Assembly: GCA_035761505.1 (NCBI GenBank)
Contig: DASTQX010000285.1
Coordinates: 1-23,230, forward strand
Length of the DNA: 23,230 bases
Direction of reading: 5' to 3'
Source: JAIVJM01 sp035761505
Lineage (GTDB): Bacteria; Acidobacteriota; Blastocatellia; Pyrinomonadales; Pyrinomonadaceae
Shown here in pieces: positions 14,947-23,230 of the stretch; the first letter of the stretch is position 1, and every line of letters starts with the position of its first letter. A program made the translations under genes and the position numbers. Below the pieces are notes generated by a model. The model saw nothing but the letters and a program-made list of their open reading frames with translations. It did not search any database and was not told the DNA's origin.

Positions 14947-15693
14947 ATGAACAAAAGATTTTCGCTTTCTCTCGTCGCGCTGCTGCTGTCTCTGGCCGCC
15001 GCCGTCAGCGTCGCGGCCCAGACGGCGACTTTGAACACGCAACCGGCCACCGCCGCCACCGCCGCCGCCGAATCGAACGCGGCGGCCCTCAAGCTGGCAC
15101 GCATGGCCTTACAGGCGCAGGGCGGCAACAAATTCCGCGCGCTGAAGAATACCGTCCTCGTCGGCACGGTTGATCTCTACTCGCCGAACTCGACGCAGCC
15201 GTTCCCGGCCAAGTTCGCGCTCGTCGTGGCGGGCGAGCGACGGCGACTCGAAATCCAGTCGAGCGCCTTCAACCTCCGGCAGGTTGATGACGGCCAGCAG
15301 AACTACTCCTCCATTGCGAGCATGAGGTCGCCCTCCGGGAAACTGGGGCTCAACATGCTCATGAAGTTCGAGCAGCCCGGCTACGTCGTGAGTTCGCTGC
15401 CCGGCAAGGAGAAAGAGCCGGCCTTCCGCATCACCGACGCCGAGGGCAACTCCACCGACTTTTATCTCGACGCGGCGAGCGGCAACGTCGTGCGCTACGT
15501 CGTCCCGCAGCGCGGCGGCTCCTTCAGCATCGAGAACAAGGAGTTCAAGCAGGTCGAAGGCGTGCTCATCTCCCTCAACTTCGTGCAGAAGGTGGACACG
15601 CCGCAGGGAGCGTTCTTCGCGGACTTTAAGGTCAAAGACGTGAAGTTCAATCAGGAAGTCGGCCCGGAGATGTTCGTCATCCCGGCGCAGTAG
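14947..15693 (+). CDS. Secreted LolA-like / outer-membrane lipoprotein-sorting-like protein
   Basis: This 248-residue protein has a clear signal peptide: Lys/Arg at 3-4, a hydrophobic core to about residue 20, and a likely cut after VSVAA or AAQ near 24-25. The mature part begins with an Ala/Thr-rich linker, then a run of alternating beta strands (about residues 55-248) typical of LolA/LolB-like half-barrels and of acidobacterial proteins annotated as outer-membrane lipoprotein-sorting. There is no lipobox Cys, so it should be periplasmic and soluble. The start is supported by GGAG nine bases before the ATG. It is the first gene after the 14759 sigma-54 promoter and lies 129 bases before the outer-membrane receptor gene, so the two may be expressed together. 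Ligand and exact role are unknown; the family call rests on pattern, not alignment. Confidence 0.65.
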   Translation: MNKRFSLSLVALLLSLAAAVSVAAQTATLNTQPATAATAAAESNAAALKLARMALQAQGGNKFRALKNTVLVGTVDLYSPNSTQPFPAKFALVVAGERRRLEIQSSAFNLRQVDDGQQNYSSIASMRSPSGKLGLNMLMKFEQPGYVVSSLPGKEKEPAFRITDAEGNSTDFYLDAASGNVVRYVVPQRGGSFSIENKEFKQVEGVLISLNFVQKVDTPQGAFFADFKVKDVKFNQEVGPEMFVIPAQ

Positions 15694-15704
15694 AGAGAGC
15701 GCGG

Positions 15705-15737
15705 GCGCGGGGCAGGGCTGCGGCTTCTGCCCCGCGC
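15705..15737 (+). terminator. GC-rich hairpin after the LolA-like gene
   Basis: A perfect 11-bp stem, GCGCGGGGCAG (15705-15715) with CTGCCCCGCGC (15727-15737), has an 11-base loop. It starts 11 bases after the stop codon. A second GC-rich inverted repeat (GGCGCGGCC and GGCCCGCGCC, about 15742-15769, with one bulge) follows. There is no T-run, so it may terminate only partly or stabilise the upstream mRNA while allowing read-through to the receptor gene. Confidence 0.5.
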
Positions 15738-15822
15738 AACGGGCGCGGCCACTGTTCCGGCCCGCGCCGTCGCGCATCCTTCAAGACCCGTGTGCAAGTA
15801 AGTAAATGAGGTTCAAGAGACG

Positions 15823-18636
15823 ATGGCTTCCGTAACCTTCACTCGTCGTTACACCTCGGCGCTGCTCATCCTCATCCTGTGCGCCGCCGGCCTCAACGCA
15901 CGGCAGGCGACGGGCGTCTTGCGCGGGCGCGTCGTGGACGAGGCGGGCGCGGTCGTTCCCGGCGTCACCGTCTCGGCGGTGGATGCCGTGGGTGCGACCA
16001 AGACCGCCTCCACCAACAGCGAAGGCGGCTTCGTCATCCCCGGCCTCATGCCGGGCCGCTACACCGTGCGCGCCTTGATGAGCGGCTTCAACGACTTCGA
16101 GGCCGTGGCGGTGGAGGTCACGGCCCCGCCCGGCGAAGCGTTCGAGATCAAGCTGAGCGTCGCGCTGGCGACGGAGAGCGTTGACGTACATTCCGGCGGC
16201 GGTTTGAGCATCGAGGCCGACGGCAACGCCAACGGGCTGACGCTGCGCGGTTCAGACCTCGACGTGCTGCCCGACGACCCCGACCAGTTGGCCGCCGCGC
16301 TGCTGGCGCTGGCCGGGCCAGCCGCCGGGCCGAACGGCGGTGAGATTATCCTCGACGGGTTCGCGGGCGGGCGGATTCCGCCGAAAGAATCCATCCGCGA
16401 GATTCGCATCAACAAGAATCCTTTCTCTTCGGAGTTCGACCGCGTCGGCTATGGCCGCGTCGAGATTCTGACCCAGCCCGGCTCCGAGACGAGATTTCGC
16501 GGTCAGGCGTCCTTCAACTTCAACGACGAGGCGCTCAACTCGCGCAACCCCTTCGCGCCCGCCCGCGCGCCATTCCAGTCGAGGCTCCTCGGCGGCAACA
16601 TCAACGGGCCTCTCGTCGCCCGGCGCGCGTCCATCTTTCTCGACTTCCAACGGCGCGAGATTGACGACAACGCCGTCGTCAACGCCACCATCCTCGATGC
16701 TTCGCTCAACCCCGTGCGGTTCAGCCAAGCCGTCCTCACGCCGCAGCGCTTCACCACCGTCAGCCCGCGCTTCGACTACCAGTTCAACGCCCTGCACTCA
16801 CTCATCGCGCGCTACGCCTTCTCCCGTTGGGGCTCTCGGAACGACGGCGTCGGCGAGTTTTCGCTTCCCTCGCGGGCCTTCGACAGTTCGCGCACCGAGC
16901 AGTTGTTACAGGTGTCGGAAACGGCCATCCTCAACGAGGAGGTCGTCAACGACATCCGTTTCCAGTACACGCGGCACCGCCTGCGGCAGGAGGGCGACGA
17001 CTCGCAGCCGACCGTCCGGATTCCCGAAACCTTCATCGGCGGCGGCTCGCCGATAGGTCTCTCGTTGACTAACGAAGACCGCGTGGAATTGCAGAACGTG
17101 ACCTCCTTCATGGTCGGCCCGCACGTCCTGCGCGCCGGGGGGCGCGTGCGCGGCGTCCGCGTTGAGAGTGTCTCGCGCGCGAACTTCAACGGGACTTTTA
17201 CCTTCCACACACTTGAGCAGTACCGGCAAGCACTCCTCGACCTGCCCGGCGCGCGCCCGGCGCTCTTTTCCGTCGCCGCCGGAGACACTTCGGCGCGCGT
17301 CAGCCAGTGGGACGTGGCCGGTTTCGTGCAGGACGACTGGCGCGTCCGCCCGAACTTCACGCTCAATTTCGGGCTCCGCTACGAGCGGCAGACGAATATC
17401 AGCAGCAACTACAATTTCGCCCCGCGCGCGGCTTTCGTCTGGGCTCCGGGGTCGAGCGGGACGCAACAGCCCCGGACGATTGTGCGCGGCGGCGTCGGCA
17501 TCTTCTACGAGCGTTTCAGAGAGGACTTGACCTTGCAGGCGAGGCGCTTTGACGGAGCGCGCCAGTCGCAGTTCGTCGTCGCGGACTCGTTCGCGGGCGG
17601 GGATTCCGTCCTCGACTTGTTCCCGCTCGTGCCGACGCTCGCGCAACTCGCGGAGTTCTCCATCCCGCAGACCACGCGGCGCGTCGCCCCAGACCTGCAA
17701 GCGCCTCATCTCAGGCACGCCGCGATCTCCATCGAGCGACAGATGCCGTTCAACATTACGATGACGGCCACCTTCATCAACTCGCGGATGCGCCACGCGC
17801 TGCGCTCGCGGAACATCAACGCCCCGCTCCCCGGCGGCGCGCGCCCGTTCGGCAACGTCGGCAACATCTTCGTCTTCGAGTCGAGCGGCGTCTTCAATCA
17901 GAATCAACTCATCATCAACGCCAACAACCGCTTCAACAAGAGGATGACGATCTTCGCCTCCTACGTCCTGAATAAAGCGAGCAGCGACACCGACGGCGCG
18001 CAGGACTTCCCGATTAACTCGCACGATGCGAGCACGGAGTACGGCCCCTCCGCGCTCGACGTGCGCCACCGCTTCTTCCTGAGCGGTTTCGTGAGCCTGC
18101 CGCTCAAACTCAGCTTCACCCCGTTTATCCTGTACTCCACGGGCCGCCCGTTCAACATCACGACCGGACGCGACGCCAACGGCGACACCCTCTTCACGGA
18201 GCGCCCGGCGCTGGCTTCCGACCTGAGCGTCCCCGGCCTCATCCTGACCCGCTTCGGCGCGTTCGACCCGAACCCGCTCGCCGGGGCCGCCGTCATCGGC
18301 CATAATTTCGGGCGCGAGCCCTCGTTCTTCTCCGTGAACTTCGGCCTCAGCCGGTCGTTCAAGTTCGGCGACGTGCCCTCGCCCTCGAAGAAAACGGACG
18401 CTGACAACCCGCTCGGACAGTTGCTCGACAGCGTCGGCCCGAAGGAGAAGCGGTACGAACTGACGCTCTCGGTGCGCGTCCAGAACATCCTCAACCGCAC
18501 GAACGCGACCGCGCCGGTCGGCAACCTCAGCTCACCCCAATTCGGGCAGACGACGCAAAGCGTCGGCCCTTACGGCTCCGGCATCTCGACGGCGGGCAAC
18601 CGCCGCTTCGAGGGGCAGGTGCGCCTCAGCTTCTAA
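15823..18636 (+). CDS. Oar-like TonB-dependent outer-membrane receptor with carboxypeptidase-regulatory-like domain
   Basis: This 937-residue outer-membrane protein starts with a signal peptide (about 1-27, ending GLNA). It continues into a carboxypeptidase-regulatory-like beta-sandwich (about 31-115; GVLRGRVVDEAGAVVPGVTV, then GGFVIPGLMPGRY). Next is a plug-like region (about 125-220) with IILDGFAGGRIPPKESIREIRI and VGYGRVEILTQPG, then a long beta-barrel rich in aromatic and Asn residues, ending GQVRLSF. A terminal Phe is the usual barrel-assembly signal. The order matches the Oar-like family abundant in Acidobacteriota, though members are often over 1000 residues. I did not find a clear TonB box. 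The ATG at 15823 has GAGG 12 bases upstream, a somewhat long spacing. It follows the LolA-like gene and may share its sigma-54 promoter. Import of a substrate or recognition of a product are both possible; the ligand is unknown. Confidence 0.85.
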   Translation: MASVTFTRRYTSALLILILCAAGLNARQATGVLRGRVVDEAGAVVPGVTVSAVDAVGATKTASTNSEGGFVIPGLMPGRYTVRALMSGFNDFEAVAVEVTAPPGEAFEIKLSVALATESVDVHSGGGLSIEADGNANGLTLRGSDLDVLPDDPDQLAAALLALAGPAAGPNGGEIILDGFAGGRIPPKESIREIRINKNPFSSEFDRVGYGRVEILTQPGSETRFRGQASFNFNDEALNSRNPFAPARAPFQSRLLGGNINGPLVARRASIFLDFQRREIDDNAVVNATILDASLNPVRFSQAVLTPQRFTTVSPRFDYQFNALHSLIARYAFSRWGSRNDGVGEFSLPSRAFDSSRTEQLLQVSETAILNEEVVNDIRFQYTRHRLRQEGDDSQPTVRIPETFIGGGSPIGLSLTNEDRVELQNVTSFMVGPHVLRAGGRVRGVRVESVSRANFNGTFTFHTLEQYRQALLDLPGARPALFSVAAGDTSARVSQWDVAGFVQDDWRVRPNFTLNFGLRYERQTNISSNYNFAPRAAFVWAPGSSGTQQPRTIVRGGVGIFYERFREDLTLQARRFDGARQSQFVVADSFAGGDSVLDLFPLVPTLAQLAEFSIPQTTRRVAPDLQAPHLRHAAISIERQMPFNITMTATFINSRMRHALRSRNINAPLPGGARPFGNVGNIFVFESSGVFNQNQLIINANNRFNKRMTIFASYVLNKASSDTDGAQDFPINSHDASTEYGPSALDVRHRFFLSGFVSLPLKLSFTPFILYSTGRPFNITTGRDANGDTLFTERPALASDLSVPGLILTRFGAFDPNPLAGAAVIGHNFGREPSFFSVNFGLSRSFKFGDVPSPSKKTDADNPLGQLLDSVGPKEKRYELTLSVRVQNILNRTNATAPVGNLSSPQFGQTTQSVGPYGSGISTAGNRRFEGQVRLSF

Positions 18637-18701
18637 AGCTTGTTCGAGCCGAACCCCGACCACCCGCGGCTCAACCGTTGAGGGACAAAGAGCATTTCAC
18701 T

Positions 18702-18733
18702 GACGGAAAACCGTCCTACGCGGCAGCCGTAGG
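18702..18733. repeat. Two adjoining small hairpins
   Basis: GACGG-AAAA-CCGTC (18702-18715) is a perfect 5-bp stem. It overlaps by one base a second perfect 6-bp stem, CCTACG (18715-18720) with CGTAGG (18728-18733). They lie 65 bases after the stop of the receptor gene and just before a much larger hairpin. They may be part of its 3' end or of a short repetitive extragenic element. Confidence 0.4.
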
Positions 18734-18749
18734 ATTATCCGCGGAAAGC

Positions 18750-18802
18750 GCGGAGGCAGCCGCCGCAGGGTAGGTTAAAAATGCCCTGCGGCGGGCCTCC
18801 GC
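18750..18802. terminator. Long imperfect hairpin between receptor gene and sigma-54 promoter
   Basis: The left arm is GCGGAGGC (18750-18757) plus CGCCGCAGGG (18761-18770). It pairs with CCCTGCGGCG (18784-18793) plus GCCTCCGC (18795-18802). That is 18 base pairs, interrupted only by an AGC/G internal bulge, around a 13-base AT-rich loop. It probably ends transcription of the receptor gene in either orientation and insulates the downstream promoter. No T-run follows. An extragenic repeat of the REP type is the main alternative. Confidence 0.55.
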
Positions 18803-18837
18803 GCCCCGTGAACCCTGTATAAACCGGCTTCCTCGTG

Positions 18838-18853
18838 TGGCACTCTGCTTGCA
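18838..18853 (+). promoter_or_regulatory. Sigma-54 (-24/-12) promoter for the lipid-starter operon
   Basis: The sequence TGGCAC-N5-TTGCA has GG at 18839-18840 and GC at 18851-18852, exactly 10 bases apart. The predicted transcription start is near 18864, giving a roughly 30-base leader to the ATG at 18894, which has its own GGGAG ribosome-binding site. The promoter sits directly after a strong hairpin and before the small gene and the FAAL/ACAD genes, so it is the best candidate to drive that set. Confidence 0.78.
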
Positions 18854-18893
18854 CAGATTGCCTCTCGTTGGAAAGCACTGAGGGAGTTCGACG

Positions 18894-19121
18894 ATGGACG
18901 AAAACAGCCTCGCAAGGCGGATCGAGTCATACCTGCACGAGCATCCGGAGGCGGCTGATACGCTTGAAGGCATCTCCATGTGGTGGATGCGGTTTCAGCC
19001 TCTCAATGAATCCGTGAAGATAGTTTATGCGGCGCTTCAGGAGTTGAAGGCCAGCGGCCACGTCGTCGAGCGGACGGGGCCGGGCGGTAAAACCCTCTAC
19101 TCCCTGCGCCCCGACGTTTGA
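18894..19121 (+). CDS. Small winged-helix-like protein of unknown function
   Basis: This 75-residue protein has a good ribosome-binding site (GGGAG seven bases before the ATG) and sits about 30 bases after a predicted sigma-54 start, so it is very probably real. An acidic, helical N-terminus (residues 1-25) leads to GISMWWMRF. A helix follows (NESVKIVYAALQELKASG), then a beta-hairpin-like end (HVVERTGPGGKTLYSL). Helix-helix-wing order and size fit a minimal winged-helix fold such as stand-alone HTH or adaptor proteins. I do not recognise a characterised family. It could regulate the downstream operon or act as a protein-protein adaptor. It is followed by a GC-rich hairpin and a 192-base gap before the FAAL gene. 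Confidence 0.72.
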   Translation: MDENSLARRIESYLHEHPEAADTLEGISMWWMRFQPLNESVKIVYAALQELKASGHVVERTGPGGKTLYSLRPDV

Positions 19122-19138
19122 GCGCCCGGCGCGGGCGC
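19122..19138 (+). terminator. Hairpin immediately after the small gene
   Basis: GCGCCCG (19122-19128) and CGGGCGC (19132-19138) form a perfect 7-bp stem with a 3-base loop directly after the TGA. A second GC-rich foldback follows (about 19144-19158). There is no T-run. It may attenuate read-through, making the small protein more abundant than the FAAL, or simply protect the transcript. The rest of the gap to 19313 shows no other gene. Confidence 0.35.
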
Positions 19139-19313
19139 GCTCCGCCCCCGGCGGCGGGGAGACATCCGACAAGGGGAAGGCTTCCTCGATTCTCGAAGGC
19201 GGCCACGAAGTCCTCAAGGCGACGCCCCGTCATTTCCCTCCGGCCACGCGCAATGCGTTGGAGCTTAAAACCGGAGGACATTTCCAACCCCTGAGGAGCA
19301 GAAGCGAAGGCGA

Positions 19314-21095
<1,782 letters not shown>

Positions 21096-21099
21096 GCCA

Positions 21100-22893
21100 A
21101 TGACTGTTCGGATGGCGCAGATGCAGACACACGCACAACATCAGACGGCTCTCGAACTCGAACTCGCGCTCGGCGACCCGTTCGCGCCTGCGGGCGTCTT
21201 CTCTTTCGGCAGCGCCGTCGCGCTCGACGAGCAGGACGCCTATCCGGAAGAGGCGTGCGCGCTCCTCGACGCGCTTGGGTTCTACGAGTACTACATTCCT
21301 TCCGAGTGCGGCGGGAAGCTCACATCCTTCGAGGAGTTCGTCGCCCTCCTTCGGGTCATCGCGCGCCGCGACCTGACAGCCGCCATCGGCCACGGCAAGA
21401 CCTTCCTCGGCGCGGTGGCCGCGTGGGTCGGCGGCTCGGACGAGCAGAAGCGACGGCTGGCGGCGGTCATCCGTCGCGGCTCGCAGGTCGCTCTGGCGTT
21501 GACGGAGCAGGCGCACGGCAGCGACCTCCTCTCTTCGGAGGTCGAAGCCTCGAAGGTGGACGGCGGCTACTCGCTGCGCGGAGAGAAGTGGCTCATCAAC
21601 AACGCCACGCGCGCCCGCGCCCTGACGGTCTTCGCACGGACGGGCCGGGCGGGCGACCCGCGCGGCTTCTCGCTCTTCTTCGTCGAGAAGAACGACGCGC
21701 ACCCGACCTTCGCCTGCCTGCCGAAGATTAAGACGCACGGCATCCGTGGTGCGGACATCAGCGGCATCCGCTTCGACGGCGCGTTCGCGCCCGACGACGC
21801 GCTCGTCGGGCGCGAGGGCGCGGGGCTGGAAATCATCCTCAAAGCCTTCCAGTTGACCCGCACCGTCATTCCCGGTCTTTCGCTCGGCGCGGCGGACACG
21901 GCCCTGCGCGTGACGATGGAGTTCGCCCTCGCCCGCAAGCTCTACGGCGATTCGGTCTTCGCCATCCCGCACGCTCGGATGCTGCTGTGCGACGCGTTCA
22001 TTGACTTGCTGATGAGCGAATGCGTGACCGTCGCGGCGGCCCGCTCGCTGCACGTCGAGCCGGAACAGATGAGCCTCCGCGCCGCCGTCAGCAAGTACTT
22101 CGTGCCGACGACGGTGGAGAAAATCATTAAGAGCCTGTCGGTCGTCCTCGGCGCTCGCCAGTATCTGCGGCAGGAACACTGCTTCGGCATCTTCCAGAAG
22201 GTCTATCGAGACAACGCCATCCTGAGCCTGTTCGACGGCAGCACTTCGGTCAACCTCAGCGCCATCGCTTCGCACCTCGGTCAACTCGCGCGCAACGGCG
22301 AGCGCGCCGCGTCAAGACCGGCGGAGGTGACGAATCGGCTCGCCACTCTCTTCTCGCTCTCCGAGCCGCTCCCCGACTTCGACGCCGCCGCGCTCGCGCT
22401 TCATAACCACGGGCGTGACTCGATCATTCAAGGACTCGCCGACTCAATCGAACGGCTCGCGTCGTTGAGTTCGCGGAGCGAGGTCGAGGAAGCGCTCATC
22501 GAGCGCGTCCGTGGACTGGCGCGGGAACTACTCTCGGAGGTCGCCGCACTCAACAAGTCCGTCGCGGACGGCCTCGGCGAGCACGGACTCGCCTTCAACA
22601 AATCCGCCGAGATGTTCGAGCAGGCCGAGCGCTACTGCGCTCTCGTGGCCGGAGCCTGCTGCCTGCACCTGTGGGTTTATAGCCGCGACTCCGTGGGTGG
22701 TTTCTTCGCCGAAGGCGACTGGCTGGTGCTGAGCCTCGCGCGCCTGCTGCGGAAGTTGGGCCGCGACCTTGAGGACGTGCCGCCGGCGCACGAGCAGCGA
22801 GTGGCCGAGGAGTTGAAGCGGCTGCACGAGGAGCGGCAATCGTTCTCCGTCGTCCCGCTGCCGCTGGCGCAGCCCGACCCCGTAACCGTTTGA
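21100..22893 (+). CDS. Acyl-CoA dehydrogenase-like protein (ACAD 1), probable acyl-chain desaturase
   Basis: This 597-residue flavoprotein probably introduces a double bond into an acyl chain, likely carrier-bound given its FAAL partner. The ACAD core covers about residues 35-400. It shows ALTEQAHGSD (133-142; the flavin/substrate segment), GEKWLINNA, GADISGIRFDG, and a long helical domain ending LFDGSTSVNL. In MCAD-type enzymes the segment reads YEGT, with the catalytic Glu; here the aligned residue is Asp379. About 190 extra C-terminal residues, largely helical, make it longer than standard 380-residue ACADs and closer in size to VLCAD/ACAD9. The start at 21100 is 4 bases after the FAAL stop; ATG 21112 is an alternative. 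A paralogous gene follows 58 bases downstream. Confidence 0.88.
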   Translation: MTVRMAQMQTHAQHQTALELELALGDPFAPAGVFSFGSAVALDEQDAYPEEACALLDALGFYEYYIPSECGGKLTSFEEFVALLRVIARRDLTAAIGHGKTFLGAVAAWVGGSDEQKRRLAAVIRRGSQVALALTEQAHGSDLLSSEVEASKVDGGYSLRGEKWLINNATRARALTVFARTGRAGDPRGFSLFFVEKNDAHPTFACLPKIKTHGIRGADISGIRFDGAFAPDDALVGREGAGLEIILKAFQLTRTVIPGLSLGAADTALRVTMEFALARKLYGDSVFAIPHARMLLCDAFIDLLMSECVTVAAARSLHVEPEQMSLRAAVSKYFVPTTVEKIIKSLSVVLGARQYLRQEHCFGIFQKVYRDNAILSLFDGSTSVNLSAIASHLGQLARNGERAASRPAEVTNRLATLFSLSEPLPDFDAAALALHNHGRDSIIQGLADSIERLASLSSRSEVEEALIERVRGLARELLSEVAALNKSVADGLGEHGLAFNKSAEMFEQAERYCALVAGACCLHLWVYSRDSVGGFFAEGDWLVLSLARLLRKLGRDLEDVPPAHEQRVAEELKRLHEERQSFSVVPLPLAQPDPVTV

Positions 22894-22951
22894 AAGTTGT
22901 TCACAACCCGCGTCTTTCTCGAAAGTGGTGAATCTCTTTAGCGAACACACG

Positions 22952-23230
22952 ATGACAGCCCAGACGGCCCCGCCAGCCGTCGAGACCGGGAGCGCCGCCG
23001 AGGCGTGCGTCCCGGAGCAGTACCACATCGCGGAGGAGTTGGAGCAGTATCTCGGCGACCCGCACGACGCGAGCGCCGCCTTCTCCTTCGCCGAGGCCGT
23101 CGCCCTCGATGAACGCGACGAGTACCCGGCGGCGGCCTGCGCGCGTCTCGACGCGTGGGGGCTGCCGGAGTTCTACGTCCCGGAGCAGTGGGGCGGGCGG
23201 CTCCGCTCCTTCGAGCAACTCGTCGCACTG
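22952..23230 (+). CDS. Second acyl-CoA dehydrogenase-like protein (ACAD 2, 3' truncated by window)
   Basis: Ninety-three codons are open to the last base. The protein aligns without gaps to the start of the preceding ACAD: LGDP, FSF, AVALDE, YP, AC-LDA-G, and GG-L-SFE-VAL occur in the same order and spacing. It is thus the N-terminal part of a tandem paralogue. The ATG at 22952 has no clear ribosome-binding site; in-frame GTGs at 22925 and 22928 are alternatives. The catalytic region lies outside the window. It is the third gene of the FAAL-ACAD-ACAD set. Confidence 0.85.
   Translation, partial: MTAQTAPPAVETGSAAEACVPEQYHIAEELEQYLGDPHDASAAFSFAEAVALDERDEYPAAACARLDAWGLPEFYVPEQWGGRLRSFEQLVAL

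Noticed and set aside
16906..18303. Minus-strand open frame (465 codons) opposite the outer-membrane receptor
   Set aside because: Arg/Glu/Val-rich shadow frame without domains. The plus frame has signal peptide, regulatory-like domain, plug and barrel with terminal Phe.
22896..22907. Palindrome GTTGT-TC-ACAAC between the two ACAD genes
   Set aside because: Too short to separate from chance. It lies in a 58-base gap of an evident operon and lacks terminator features.

Overview
The window is GC-rich, with strong G/C third-position bias. It reads as a contig from an environmental bacterium, most likely Acidobacteriota (perhaps Blastocatellia). The hints are a metzincin-type metalloprotease of the DUF5117/DUF4953 kind, an Oar-like TonB-dependent outer-membrane protein with an N-terminal carboxypeptidase-regulatory-like domain, and a very large cyclic beta-1,2-glucan synthase. 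This placement is inference. No rRNA, tRNA, CRISPR array, insertion sequence or integrase was seen.

Layout. (1) 1-1584: 3' part of a zinc metalloprotease gene. (2) 1794-10679: one 2961-residue cyclic beta-1,2-glucan synthase (GT84 + GH189-type + GH94), ending on a hairpin at 10681-10712. (3) 10770-14099, minus strand: a single-module NRPS (C-A-PCP, no thioesterase) that converges on the glucan synthase and shares that hairpin. (4) About 0.85 kb of non-coding DNA (14100-14946), holding an inverted repeat around the probable NRPS promoter, a terminator-like hairpin and a near-consensus sigma-54 promoter facing right. (5) 14947-18636: a secreted LolA-like protein and an Oar-like outer-membrane receptor. 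(6) 18637-18893: stacked hairpins followed by a second near-consensus sigma-54 promoter. (7) 18894-23230: a 75-residue winged-helix-like protein, a fatty acyl-AMP ligase (FAAL), an acyl-CoA dehydrogenase-like protein (ACAD), and the start of a second, paralogous ACAD cut by the window edge.

How the genes fit together. A FAAL followed by two ACAD-like genes, with an NRPS module nearby, resembles the machinery that activates and desaturates the fatty acyl tail of lipopeptides such as ramoplanin. The working model is that 18894 onward supplies an unsaturated acyl starter, the NRPS at 10770-14099 adds one residue, and other modules and a carrier protein lie outside the window. The first ACAD has Asp where MCAD-type enzymes carry the catalytic Glu. 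The two sigma-54 promoters suggest that the receptor pair and the lipid-starter operon are co-induced by an enhancer-binding protein not encoded here. The protease and the glucan synthase look like unrelated neighbours.
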